From an uncultured Gammaproteobacteria bacterium (lineage in GTDB: Bacteria > Pseudomonadota > Gammaproteobacteria > Pseudomonadales > Pseudohongiellaceae), in the NCBI GenBank assembly GCA_913060975.1, contig CAJXVC010000003.1, forward strand, positions 1-64,000: a stretch of 64,000 nt of DNA, read 5' to 3'. The position numbers were made by a program, and so were the translations under genes. The notes below the pieces were generated by a model. That model was given only the letters and a program-made list of their open reading frames with translations, was not told where the DNA came from and did no database searches. Below, in pieces: positions 43,086 to 52,095 of the stretch (the first letter of the stretch is position 1; every line of letters starts with the position of its first letter).

Positions 43086-45638
43086 ATGCGCGCGTTTTCC
43101 TTGCTGTCCAAAAAAGTGGTCAAACCCTCTTCGATAGTTTTCTCTTTGCTACTTCTGCTGGGCAATTCAACATTGCTCTGGGCACAAGCCTATCCGCACG
43201 CCAGAAGTGGCGGCAACTACATGCACAACTTCTATTTTCCGCCGTCACCCAACTCCACGCCCTGGGCACCCGATTGGGCTCCCGGTGGCGACTGGATTGC
43301 TTTTTCCATGCATGGCTCGATCTGGAAAGTGGCGCCAATTGACGGTGTCGCCGAAGAATTAACTTATTCTGACCAGGCCTATCACTCGTCACCTGATTGG
43401 TCGCCAGATGGCCGCTGGATAATCTATACCGCTGACTATGAGCATGAACGCATTCAATTGGAAATTCTTGATACGGTAACTGGAAATGTCAGTCGGCTGA
43501 CCAATGATGATGCCGTGTATACCGACCCGGTTTTCTCGCCCGACGGCACTCGCGTGGCTTATGTCTCCACAAATCCGAACGGCTACTTCAATCTGTATAT
43601 TCGCGCTATTGCCGATGGTGAGTGGGCCGGTGAACCAATTGCCGTATCCACTGACAATGATTACGGTAGCAGTCGCTTGTATTTCGGTAATTGGGATATG
43701 CATATTACACCGAGCTGGTTTCCCAATGGTGAAGAGCTGTTGCTAGTGTCCAATCGCGATGTGCCGCTTGGTTCAGGTAACGTCTTGCGCGTGCCGGCAA
43801 TCGCCAATGGAATTACCCAGGCACAGCCGGTGCTGCGCGAGCAGACGCTGTATCGCGCCCGCCCGGATGTCTCTATCGACGGCAAGCGGTTTGTCTATGC
43901 ATCGACCAGCGGCGCGGCGGATCAATATAACAATCTCTATGTGCAACCAACGATTGGTGGCGAACCCTACAAACTCACGTTTTTTGAGCATGATGCCTTT
44001 CACCCGCGCTGGTCACCGAATGGCGAATGGATTGCGTTTATCTCCAACGCCGAAGGCCTGTCGAAATTAATGTTGCTGGAAACCTACGGCGGCAAGCTTG
44101 TGCCAATAGATATCAAGGAATCTCACTACAAGCGACCCACCGGGACGTTACAGGTGCGCGTGGTAGATTCGTTTACCGGTGATCTGATACCGAATCGGGT
44201 TCATCTTGAAGCCAGTGACGGCAAATTCTATGTGCCAGACACTGCCTATGCCCGGCAGGCAGGCAGTGGCGACAACATTTTTCACAATGCCGGCGAGTTC
44301 AATATCATGTTGCCTGTTGGTGAGACTGATCTGACCGTTGTCAGAGGCTTTGAGTTTTATCCACAGACGCTCAGTGCTGACATTGCTGTTGATGAAGTGA
44401 CCAGTCTGACAGTCAATCTGGAACGCATGACGGATATGGGGGCGCGTGGCTGGTTTAGCGCTTCGACCCACGTACACAGTAACTACGGCGGCAATCTACA
44501 CAATACACTGGAAAACCTGATGCTCATGTCGCGGGCCGAAGATCAGGATCTGGTGTTGGAACAAGTGGCTAATAAGGACAACCGCATTCTCGACTATCAC
44601 TACTTTGTGCCTGGCGGTGGTGTGCACCCGATATCCGAGCCCGATCAGCTGGTAGTTGTGGGTCAGGAATATCGGCCGCCATTTTATGGGCACGTGTTCA
44701 TGTTCGGAATGCGTGAACATTTACTGTCGCCGTTTGTGACGGGCTATGAAGGCACAGCGATCGAGAGTCTGTATCCGAGCAACACCGACATGTTTCTTAA
44801 AGCCAAGGCGCAGGGCGCAGTTACGGGTTATGTTCACCCATTCAATGGTGAGAATGACCCCCTGCTTGGCAATCTTGGTGGCGGCAAGGGGTTTATTGTT
44901 GATGCGGCACTAGACACTACCGACGCGCTCGAATGGTCGGATGCCAACCGGGCCGGGTTCTATCCATTGTATGCAGTGTGGAACAACGGATTGAAAGTCA
45001 CCGCTACCGGCGGTGAGGACTCCATCAGTTCCCTGCATCGCAGCAAGCTGGTCGGCTCGGTGCGAACTTATGTTTACACCGGTAATGCCGGCCTGGATAT
45101 GCAGGCGTGGTTCGATGCCATGGTCAAGGGGCGGGCGTTTGTCAGCTCCGGGCCGCTGCTGGAGTTACGCATTGAAGGTGCGTTGCCGGGCGACACCGTG
45201 CCATTGCCGGCCGGTGGAGGGGAAGTCACCGTTCAGGGTCGACTGCGCTCGGTCGTCGCCTTGCCTTCGGTTGAATTGGTATGCAACGGTCAGCAAGTTA
45301 GAAGCTTTCCTGTGCGCGGCGATGGCATGACACTGGATATTGAAGCCACCATCGAAGTGGACAGGAGTGGCTGGTGCCATCTGCGTACCGAGGGTGAGGC
45401 TGATGATCGCTTTCCAATGGATATCGACTATGCGCAGGCATTTACCAACCCAGTGTGGCTGCAAGTGGGCGATGAAGAGATCAACAATCCGGAATCGGCC
45501 AGTTATGCACTGCGCTGGATTGATAAATTGCAGGAGCTGGCCGAAGCATGGCCGGGCTGGCGTTCAGAAGATGAAAAGCGCCATGTGTACTCTCAATTTG
45601 ATGCGGCCAGGCAGGTCTATCAGGAAAAACTGCCTTAA
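43086..45638 (+). CDS. TolB-like propeller fused to a CehA/McbA-type metallohydrolase
   Basis: Exported protein of 850 residues. After a signal peptide (ending near WAQAYP) the first half has repeated WD40/PD40 motifs such as DWSPDGRWIIYTAD, VFSPDGTRVAYVST and RWSPNGEWIAFIS (about residues 60-340). A beta-rich linker follows. The C-terminal part has STHVHSNYGGN near residue 460, HPFNG near 580 and TATGGEDS near 642, the pattern of the PHP-related CehA/McbA hydrolases with metal-binding His/Asp. ATG at 43086 has GGAG upstream. The substrate is unknown. The gene ends overlapping nhaC tail to tail. Confidence 0.7.
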   Translation: MRAFSLLSKKVVKPSSIVFSLLLLLGNSTLLWAQAYPHARSGGNYMHNFYFPPSPNSTPWAPDWAPGGDWIAFSMHGSIWKVAPIDGVAEELTYSDQAYHSSPDWSPDGRWIIYTADYEHERIQLEILDTVTGNVSRLTNDDAVYTDPVFSPDGTRVAYVSTNPNGYFNLYIRAIADGEWAGEPIAVSTDNDYGSSRLYFGNWDMHITPSWFPNGEELLLVSNRDVPLGSGNVLRVPAIANGITQAQPVLREQTLYRARPDVSIDGKRFVYASTSGAADQYNNLYVQPTIGGEPYKLTFFEHDAFHPRWSPNGEWIAFISNAEGLSKLMLLETYGGKLVPIDIKESHYKRPTGTLQVRVVDSFTGDLIPNRVHLEASDGKFYVPDTAYARQAGSGDNIFHNAGEFNIMLPVGETDLTVVRGFEFYPQTLSADIAVDEVTSLTVNLERMTDMGARGWFSASTHVHSNYGGNLHNTLENLMLMSRAEDQDLVLEQVANKDNRILDYHYFVPGGGVHPISEPDQLVVVGQEYRPPFYGHVFMFGMREHLLSPFVTGYEGTAIESLYPSNTDMFLKAKAQGAVTGYVHPFNGENDPLLGNLGGGKGFIVDAALDTTDALEWSDANRAGFYPLYAVWNNGLKVTATGGEDSISSLHRSKLVGSVRTYVYTGNAGLDMQAWFDAMVKGRAFVSSGPLLELRIEGALPGDTVPLPAGGGEVTVQGRLRSVVALPSVELVCNGQQVRSFPVRGDGMTLDIEATIEVDRSGWCHLRTEGEADDRFPMDIDYAQAFTNPVWLQVGDEEINNPESASYALRWIDKLQELAEAWPGWRSEDEKRHVYSQFDAARQVYQEKLP

Positions 45639-47047
45639 GCCTTTTGTTTCGATCGGAGCAGGCCAATGCCGAGGCCTGCCATGATCACGGCGATCGGGCC
45701 ATTGAGATAGTTGAAGAAGGCAAAAGGAAGATAATCCAGAACAGGGACGCCCAGAGTCGCCGCATAGAATGCGCCGGCTGTGGTCCACGGGATTAATGCG
45801 GTGGTCATGGTCGCGCCTTCTTCAACCGAGCGCGACAGCACTGCCTTGTCGAGTCCCTGCGCAGAAAACTTCTCTGCAAAAAGTTGGCAGTTGAGAATGA
45901 TAGAAATATAAGCCTCACCCATCGCCATATTACCGATAAAACCAGATGCAATAGTTGCGGCAATCAATGCCGCAGTATGCTGTAGTTTGGCTATCAATCC
46001 ATTTAACAGGCTGGCCAGAAAACCGGCGCCATGCAAAATGCCGCCCAGAGCCAGTGCCTGAATTGCCAGTAATAAAGTCCAGCTCATACTGGCTAACCCG
46101 CCGCGCCCAAGCAACGCATCGAGCTCAACGATGCCGGTATTTCCGGGCGTGTTCTGCCATAAGCTGTTTAGCACCGGAGCAAGGCCTTGTCCCTGATAGA
46201 CGCAGGCAATCGCCACAGCTGTTAATACGCTCGCTGTCATGGTGATCTCAGCGGGGACTCGCCGTATGCTCAAAACAAACAGCACTGCGATGGGTAGCAA
46301 GGTGAGTATTGGCTGCAGGTGGTAATCAGCAGCCAGAGCGATGCGGATATCGCCTAATTGCGTTGCCGGTAAAATTCCAGCTCCAGCCTGCCAGCCCAGT
46401 ACTGAAAAAATTATCAGCGTTAACACAAACGTTGGTGCTGTCGTGAACAGCATGGCGTAGATATGGCGGTACAGATCAGTGCCGGAGCTCATCGCAGCCA
46501 GGTTGGTGGTGTCCGAGACGGGCGACATCTTGTCGCCGAATGTGGCGCCGCACACTACCATGCCGGCAACCAGAGGCAGGGGCACAGAGAGTGCAGATCC
46601 AATGCCGATGAAGACGACGCCCAACGTGCCCGCCGTTCCCCACGAGGTGCCCGTTGCCAGTGACATCAACGCGCAAAGAATCAGCCCAACCGGTAGAAAC
46701 AGCGCAGGGGATAACCAGTCGAGACCAAAGTACATCAGTGTTGCGATCGTGCCGCTCTGAATAAAACTGGCGATCACCAGGCCAATGAGCATGAAAATAT
46801 AAATGGCAGGCAGTGCGCGGGAGATCGCCTTGCTCATGAGATGACGGATTTCCAGTGCCGGATAGCCAAGCAGGCCAGCATGTGCGCCGGCCCAAATCAG
46901 ACAGAGAAAGAGCAGGCTGTGCAGGTCAATGGAAAAAGCAAACAGACCGCTGGAAATAATGGCGATGATACCGCCAAAGCAGAGCATGGATTGACCGAAT
47001 CTGGCTGGTCGTGGTGCTTGAGGGTTAGGCTCGGTTCCTTGCTGCAT
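45635..47047 (-). CDS. nhaC: Na+/H+ antiporter NhaC family
   Basis: Inner-membrane antiporter of 470 residues with about ten to twelve hydrophobic helices. The family motif GTSWGTAGTLGVVFIGIG and the CGATFGDKMSPVSDTTNLAA block, which carry the ion-binding polar residues, are intact. Typical for marine and alkaliphilic bacteria that expel Na+. It converges on the PHP gene with a 4-bp overlap, and no neighbour suggests another substrate. Confidence 0.85.
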   Translation of the reverse strand: MQQGTEPNPQAPRPARFGQSMLCFGGIIAIISSGLFAFSIDLHSLLFLCLIWAGAHAGLLGYPALEIRHLMSKAISRALPAIYIFMLIGLVIASFIQSGTIATLMYFGLDWLSPALFLPVGLILCALMSLATGTSWGTAGTLGVVFIGIGSALSVPLPLVAGMVVCGATFGDKMSPVSDTTNLAAMSSGTDLYRHIYAMLFTTAPTFVLTLIIFSVLGWQAGAGILPATQLGDIRIALAADYHLQPILTLLPIAVLFVLSIRRVPAEITMTASVLTAVAIACVYQGQGLAPVLNSLWQNTPGNTGIVELDALLGRGGLASMSWTLLLAIQALALGGILHGAGFLASLLNGLIAKLQHTAALIAATIASGFIGNMAMGEAYISIILNCQLFAEKFSAQGLDKAVLSRSVEEGATMTTALIPWTTAGAFYAATLGVPVLDYLPFAFFNYLNGPIAVIMAGLGIGLLRSKQKA

Positions 47048-47122
47048 GACTGGGAGTCCCTCGGATAGTTGTCGTCAGCGATGCAGAAGGGTGCATGATG
47101 ATGGCAAGCCGATCAATATGGC

Positions 47123-47620
47123 CTAGTGTGATTTGAGTCGTTCGACAAGTGCATCGCACCGGCTTGACCATAATTCTTTGACGCTATCTTTCTCGTCTTT
47201 CATCGTCGCCGGTATTTTGATGGTGACCTTGAGACGCGTCTTGTCATCCTGCTCCGTGAATTCCACGTGCACATGGATTGGTTTCTCCGGCTCGCGACTA
47301 TCAAGCCAGCTAAAAGCCAGCACATTGGGAATGCGCAGTGTGTCGTACTCCCCGCTGTGGATGACTTCCTGATTGCCTGAACGGGTCTTGAAAGTAAATT
47401 CGCCGCCGCGACGAACAGTATTTTGCAATTCGACAATTTCGTTCGTATTGGTGTGTTCGCCAAACATCCACTCACCGATAAACACTGGGATTAACCACTG
47501 ATCGAAAACCTTTTGTGCATTGCCTTTGCACGTGCGGCTTAGAGAGAAAGAGACAGGTTTGCCTTGCGGGGCAGGCTCGCTACTTTCTCCAGAGAACATG
47601 GAAAGTTGTTTGTCCGACAT
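47123..47620 (-). CDS. SRPBCC (AHSA1-like) domain protein
   Basis: Cytosolic START-fold protein of 165 residues. ATG at 47620 is chosen because the longer frame to 47743 would run into the cytochrome gene. The fold signature includes KVFDQWLIPVFIGEWMFG, a GGEFTFKTRSGNQEV strand pair and the C-terminal helix LWSSRCDALVERLKSH. Such proteins bind hydrophobic ligands or act with Hsp90. It follows the sulfite oxidase/cytochrome pair in the same orientation; no functional link is proven. Confidence 0.75.
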   Translation of the reverse strand: MSDKQLSMFSGESSEPAPQGKPVSFSLSRTCKGNAQKVFDQWLIPVFIGEWMFGEHTNTNEIVELQNTVRRGGEFTFKTRSGNQEVIHSGEYDTLRIPNVLAFSWLDSREPEKPIHVHVEFTEQDDKTRLKVTIKIPATMKDEKDSVKELWSSRCDALVERLKSH

Positions 47621-47642
47621 GAGGCGTATGGTCTGCTTGTGA

Positions 47643-48011
47643 TTAGTTATCCGTCGCGTAAGGGTTGGGTGGTAGAAATTCAGCTGGCAATGGCGGTCGG
47701 CGCCCCGATTCGCGTTGCCCGTAGTGGGTGCTGAGATAATCAATAATAGTGGCTTCCAGATCTGGTTCCAGCTCGCGCAAGCCCTGCGTACTTTGCATCC
47801 AGCGAATACGGGTTAACCAGACTGTATCGGTGCCTGAGTTTTGTGTAATGAGCTGCGCCGAATGACATTCAGTGCAAGTGGCGCGCACAGCTTCCCAACC
47901 TGAAGCCATGATAAGGCCAGTCTCGGAATCCTGTGCGAGGCCGTCTTGCTCCTGCGCAGACACCGAAAGCGTGGCAAGAACTGGCAAGAGAAAAATCAGT
48001 GCGAGTCGCAT
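47643..48011 (-). CDS. Small c-type cytochrome-like subunit
   Basis: Exported protein of 122 residues with signal peptide MRLALIFLLPVLATLSVSAQ and one CTECH haem-c motif near residue 48. A Met downstream (IRWMQSTQGL) is a likely axial ligand. It begins seven bases after the stop of the sulfite oxidase gene (minus strand), so it is probably the electron acceptor subunit, comparable to SorB of SorAB sulfite dehydrogenases. ATG at 48011 excludes the longer open frame to 48068. Confidence 0.75.
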   Translation of the reverse strand: MRLALIFLLPVLATLSVSAQEQDGLAQDSETGLIMASGWEAVRATCTECHSAQLITQNSGTDTVWLTRIRWMQSTQGLRELEPDLEATIIDYLSTHYGQRESGRRPPLPAEFLPPNPYATDN

Positions 48012-48018
48012 AGCTGGA

Positions 48019-49332
48019 TTATACCGCCTGAACCGCAATGCGGTGACAGGCATTGTTAAGATAACCACGAGGATTCCATCCGGGCACTACCATGGGTTGT
48101 GAGCGGCCGCGTTCATCCATGGCACGCGCCCAGATTTCATAATAGCCCGGCTCTGGCAGATTGACCCAGGATTGCCAGCTTTGCCAGGAGAGTCTGTTGG
48201 CAGCGGGTTGCACGGATGTTGGCAGCCAGCTTGTTCCGAAATCAATGGAAATAAACACAGCGCTTATCTGGTTATCACCGGCCCAGGCGTGGCCGTTGAC
48301 ACTGAGTCGTTCTCGGAAGTCATGGGTGATTCCAGACTGCGGAAATGTCACCAGCGATTTAACTGGCATGGATTCAATGATGCGCATGTCTTCATTGGGC
48401 ACTCTGGAACCCGGCGCCACCGGATTTGCCGGCACCGAATAGGAGGGCGGCGACATCTTCTCGCCGTCATGAACGCGGTCACGAATCACCAATCTGTTGA
48501 GCCATTTGCCGGAAACAGAACCCGGCCAACCAGCGCACACCAGGCGCAACGGGTAGCCATTCTGTAATGGAATGTCTTCGCCATTCATCGCCCAGGCAAT
48601 CAGGCATTCGCGTTCCATGGCCTTGCCGATTGGCACGCCGCGTGAAATCGGGTCGAGGTCCGGGTCGCCACTGGTATGTGTGTCAGCACCGTAGTAGCCG
48701 ACGTACACGGCGTCTTCGGCAACACCGCAGTAATTCAAAACGTCGCGCAGCCGCACGCCGGTGAAGGTTGGGCAGCCAATGGCGCCAGTGGTCCATTGAT
48801 TGCCGCTGGCGGCCGGGACGAATTCGCTGCGGCCGTTGCCACCACATTCCAGTTGTAGTTGCAGGGTGACCGTTTCAAAGCGGGCACGCAGATCAGCGAT
48901 TGAGAATGAAGTCGGACGAATACAGGATTCCCCGGCAATGCTTAGCTGCCAGTTGTCGGCATCAATATTAGTCGGTGGAACACCGTTGTTACGGACAAAC
49001 ATGCGGTTGTTTGGCGTCACGGCATCATTCAGCAAATGTGCGGGAGTCTCGGCATTCAGTGGGCGGTCATTCAATACAATGAGGCCGTCTTTACTAGGTA
49101 TGACATCAGGGGCGTTGCTGGCAGCAAAGGCTGCCGGAATCATGCCGGCTGGCATCAGGGCAGCAAACGGAATGCGCATGCCCAGTGCTGTGCTCATTGC
49201 CATCAGGCCGCTTTTCTTCAGAAATCCGCGCCTGGTGTGTAGCGATGTTTCCCGGCCCCACAGTTCGCGATCAGCCGCGATGGGATCAGTCAGGTAACTG
49301 GCATTGAGTTTATTCTGGGGGCGCTTGTGCAT
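48019..49332 (-). CDS. Sulfite oxidase family molybdoenzyme (SorA-like)
   Basis: Periplasmic molybdopterin enzyme of 437 residues, exported by Tat (TRRGFLKK motif at about residues 33-40). The Mo-ligating Cys is in LQLECGGNGRS near residue 160, and CAGWPGSVSGKWLNRLV is the family's conserved block. A C-terminal dimerisation domain (RLSVNGHAWAG ...) completes the typical sulfite oxidase shape. Paired with the small cytochrome at 47643, it likely oxidises sulfite to sulfate. SoxC or another family member cannot be excluded, but no sox genes are near. Confidence 0.82.
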   Translation of the reverse strand: MHKRPQNKLNASYLTDPIAADRELWGRETSLHTRRGFLKKSGLMAMSTALGMRIPFAALMPAGMIPAAFAASNAPDVIPSKDGLIVLNDRPLNAETPAHLLNDAVTPNNRMFVRNNGVPPTNIDADNWQLSIAGESCIRPTSFSIADLRARFETVTLQLQLECGGNGRSEFVPAASGNQWTTGAIGCPTFTGVRLRDVLNYCGVAEDAVYVGYYGADTHTSGDPDLDPISRGVPIGKAMERECLIAWAMNGEDIPLQNGYPLRLVCAGWPGSVSGKWLNRLVIRDRVHDGEKMSPPSYSVPANPVAPGSRVPNEDMRIIESMPVKSLVTFPQSGITHDFRERLSVNGHAWAGDNQISAVFISIDFGTSWLPTSVQPAANRLSWQSWQSWVNLPEPGYYEIWARAMDERGRSQPMVVPGWNPRGYLNNACHRIAVQAV

Positions 49333-49472
49333 TCGGCTTCTTCTCCGGGTTTGAACCAGCTTGTTGTTATATCAGGTTGCTCAACGCCGTAGTCGTTTTA
49401 CACGGTCGTGACAGGCCGGCAAGGCAATTGAGATTAGCAAATATGGGTCACTGCGTCCAAAGCCGCGAACGC

Positions 49473-50285
49473 TCACGGTTTAATCAGTTTCAGCAAGAAC
49501 CGGTCAGTATTCCGGTTCAGTCTCGGGTCGAATATCGCGCGGCGATGATCATCCCGGCGATTGCGTAGCAGGTCACTCTGCTCAACCATAAATCCTGCCG
49601 CCTCGGCCACGGCAATGGCTTGCTCAATTTGCATGCGATGCAAATCGCGATTGTCCATTCCGCTGCGGCCGACATGATCAGTGACGCCGACAATGCCGCC
49701 GGGTTTTAGCAGTCGAAACAGATGCTCCAGCAATGTCTGCGCGCGGGCCGGGTTCGGGTTGTAGTAATCATGCAAGACTTGGGCAAGCATGATCGCATCC
49801 AGAGATTCAGGCGGCAGGGGAAGGTCTTCGATACGCGCTATGAGTTGGGAAACATTCGTGAGATTGCCTGTTGCAATCTTGTTGGCCAGTGCTTCGCCCT
49901 GGGTAATATTCTGGCGATCCTCTTCATAGTTCAAACCACGGGGCGTATTTTGGGCATATACCAGACCTTGCGGCCCTACTGCTTTGGCAAGGATAAAGGT
50001 GTAGTAACCACCGGCGGCGTAGACATCCAGTACCTGCATGCCTGGCTCGACACCCAGGAATGTCAATACTTCCACTGGCCGGCGCACTTCGTCGCGAACG
50101 AAATCAGCCACGTCACGGTCCGGGCCAGACAGAGCCCTGCGCAACGCTTCAGGATCGAGGTTCTGTGCTAACAGCGAAGTTGATAAGCCAGCAGCCAGCA
50201 CCAGCAGCAATAGAGACAATGCCGGCATTGTAGTCAGTAGCTTTCGCGCGGAGTTGCCAAGCCTGTAGTGAGAGCAGATATGCAC
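49473..50285 (-). CDS. Exported class I SAM-dependent methyltransferase-like protein
   Basis: 270-residue protein (GTG start at 50285; ATG at 50228 is an alternative) with a hydrophobic signal segment ending near LLAQNLD. It has a Rossmann methyltransferase core: LDVYAAGGYYTFILAKAVG and LLKPGGIVGVTDHVG. It resembles COG4798, a family with a signal peptide. A SAM enzyme in the periplasm is odd because SAM is normally cytoplasmic, so the true role is unclear. Confidence 0.72.
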   Translation of the reverse strand: MHICSHYRLGNSARKLLTTMPALSLLLLVLAAGLSTSLLAQNLDPEALRRALSGPDRDVADFVRDEVRRPVEVLTFLGVEPGMQVLDVYAAGGYYTFILAKAVGPQGLVYAQNTPRGLNYEEDRQNITQGEALANKIATGNLTNVSQLIARIEDLPLPPESLDAIMLAQVLHDYYNPNPARAQTLLEHLFRLLKPGGIVGVTDHVGRSGMDNRDLHRMQIEQAIAVAEAAGFMVEQSDLLRNRRDDHRRAIFDPRLNRNTDRFLLKLIKP

Positions 50286-50366
50286 GGGTAAGGAAATATC
50301 CTGATCAGGTTTTAGCTATGATTTAACCAAGGTTTGCTGCATTGATTCGCAGTCCAACAAATACGC

Positions 50367-50804
50367 CTAACTGCTGAGGCCGATACCACGCGCCATGAGA
50401 AAGGCCAGAACCGGTATGCAAAGCAGGACAATCAGCTCAATCCGCAATAACAATCGAACACTGCCCGGTACAGGAATGCTGTCGCTTTTATTGTGCTGCT
50501 GTTTGAAGAAAAACATCGCGGGCTTGATAGCCAGTATAGCCAATACAACAAACAGCCCCAGTTTGGCATGGAAGACGGGATTGGCAGAATAAAATTCAGC
50601 TGGCTTGCCGACGCTGAACCAAAGGATGAGCCCGATAATCAGCGTCAAGATGGCGGTCATGCCGCAGACCCGGTCTACCCGGGCCAGATTGCGAGCATCT
50701 TCGCTGGTAAGCTCCGGTTTGATAGCCATGTTCTCGATAACCAGCGCGCCGGCAAAGATCAACAGGACAATGAAATGCAGCAATCTGAAGAGTGAATAGA
50801 GCAT
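50367..50804 (-). CDS. DUF2214 family membrane protein
   Basis: Four-helix inner-membrane protein of 145 residues. ATG at 50804 (MLYSLFRLLHFIVLLIF) is preferred over the open frame to 50888. Features are VIENMAIKPELTSEDARNLARVD after the first helix and a histidine-bearing second region (PVFHAKLGLFVVLAILAIK). No function is known; the layout fits the DUF2214 group from memory. Confidence 0.7.
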   Translation of the reverse strand: MLYSLFRLLHFIVLLIFAGALVIENMAIKPELTSEDARNLARVDRVCGMTAILTLIIGLILWFSVGKPAEFYSANPVFHAKLGLFVVLAILAIKPAMFFFKQQHNKSDSIPVPGSVRLLLRIELIVLLCIPVLAFLMARGIGLSS

Positions 50805-51002
50805 GCCACATGATACTGGAAATGTTGGCCAGTTACCGAGTGCCATGCCGGGTCTCTGAACAAGGCTTGTGACAGTGCTGGGGCACAAATTTTGTGCACG
50901 GCGAAAAGTTTTGAATTAATTTGGTTCGTAAAATAGCCAGAATAGGCGCTTAACCAGCCGGATACGCCTGTTTTTACAGTTTTAAAAAGTTGGCACGCGT
51001 CA

Positions 51003-51011
51003 TGCTATATA
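51003..51011 (+). promoter_or_regulatory. Extended -10 promoter of the 51-kb sRNA candidate
   Basis: TGCTATATA (51003-51011) is a full extended -10 element (TGn plus TATATA) with no matching -35 needed. The transcript would begin near 51018 and end at the terminator at 51115-51150. Confidence 0.45.
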
Positions 51012-51017
51012 TAAATC

Positions 51018-51150
51018 GACATACATGGAATCTAATGCGCTGTTGCTGGACGATACTCTCCCTCGAAAAGCAAACGCATTACAAACCAGATTTCTAATGT
51101 ATATGGGCATTGATGCCCGCGCGGCTCCTTAACCGCGCGGGCTTTTTTTT
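51018..51150 (+). ncRNA. Candidate small RNA
   Basis: About 133 bases between an extended -10 promoter and a strong terminator, with no + strand gene downstream for 940 bases. It may also carry a 35-codon frame starting at ATG 51025 with its stop in the terminator loop, but it lacks a Shine-Dalgarno site and such a frame could arise by chance. Apart from this, the 50889-51234 gap holds only a weak GC hairpin near 50944-50969. Confidence 0.45.
51115..51150 (+). terminator. Strong Rho-independent terminator
   Basis: GCCCGCGCGG (51115-51124) pairs perfectly with CCGCGCGGGC (51133-51142) and is followed by eight T. No A-run lies on the left, so it acts on + strand transcripts. Confidence 0.9.
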
Positions 51151-51234
51151 GCTCAGCGATTTTGCATTGCAAGCGGAAGTGCAATGCTGGCAGGTGGTTA
51201 ATCTGGGCTGGGTAGCGTTGCAGCTAGTTCTGGT

Positions 51235-51849
51235 TCACCGGCAGCTTGGGGATTGCAACACTTGCTGCGCGAGGCCTGTGGGCGCTTCATTGAGTCGAAC
51301 GACTGCGAAATCGAAATCGCCACCAATTCCCAAATCGATGGCGCCCTCGCTGTTGCTGATCGTGATACCGCCATCAATCACTGCAAAGTGAACTGACTGA
51401 TTGTCAGCATCAAGCGTGACGCGGAAATCTGTGCCTCGAACGGTCAATTCTGACGAACCGACTGCTAATCGAAATGCCGACCGATTCATTTCGGGAATCG
51501 TGCCGGTAACCATGCGAAGACTGCCAGATAATAACTGCAACCGTATGGTATCCGCGGCTGGATTGGCAGCAAAGCTATAGTCGTTGATGACGAGTTCGGA
51601 ATTACAGGCTAAGGATAGCAGGGCATCATCGACCATCCGCATTTGCAATTGGGCATTGGGGCCGGTCGTCAGCGTTTCACTGATGAAAACATCGGCACCT
51701 CGGGCGAGAGTTCGCTCTGCATTCGTTGCGGCTTGGGGCGTAGTCTGAGCAGTGACGGCACCGATGCTCATAATTACTTTGCCGGACAACTGGTCTGACT
51801 GCCTTGTCTGGCCTAAAGCACCGCTGCCAGAAAGGACGAATGTACACAC
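51235..51849 (-). CDS. FecR-domain protein, exact start unclear
   Basis: Exported FecR/OmpA-like anti-sigma-type sensing domain: LSGKVIMSIGAVTAQ at the start, GADVFISETLTTGPNAQLQMRM, then LLSGSLRMVTG and VGSSELTVRGTDFRV. The first in-frame start is GTG at 51849, which gives only a short hydrophobic segment and no ribosome site. The same frame stays open about 140 bases further upstream with hydrophobic residues that look like a signal sequence (GLIARIAVIVCTF), but it has no ATG, GTG or TTG. No FecI-type sigma gene is adjacent. Confidence 0.65.
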   Translation of the reverse strand: MCTFVLSGSGALGQTRQSDQLSGKVIMSIGAVTAQTTPQAATNAERTLARGADVFISETLTTGPNAQLQMRMVDDALLSLACNSELVINDYSFAANPAADTIRLQLLSGSLRMVTGTIPEMNRSAFRLAVGSSELTVRGTDFRVTLDADNQSVHFAVIDGGITISNSEGAIDLGIGGDFDFAVVRLNEAPTGLAQQVLQSPSCR

Positions 51850-52095
51850 GATGACCGCGATGCGGGCAATGAGTCCTGTAGTCTTATCGGCATTTTTAGT
51901 TTGATTGCTGATCGCTGAATACTCTTGCTGCTGCCAGCGCGCTTCGTCGTCTGTTGGTAAGAATGACCCAGTGTAGATGAATTTCGTGGGATGCGTCTAT
52001 CTGTCTGGACGAGTTTTGTGGGTCGCGCGGCCGCGCTTGCGCTACCGGGTAGTGGCTGGCAGGATTCCAGTCTCATTAAGAAGGGAATTGACTGC

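Noticed and set aside
50944..50969. AGGCG/CGCCT with GTTTTT as a terminator
   Set aside because: A five-base stem with a large loop is too weak to call.
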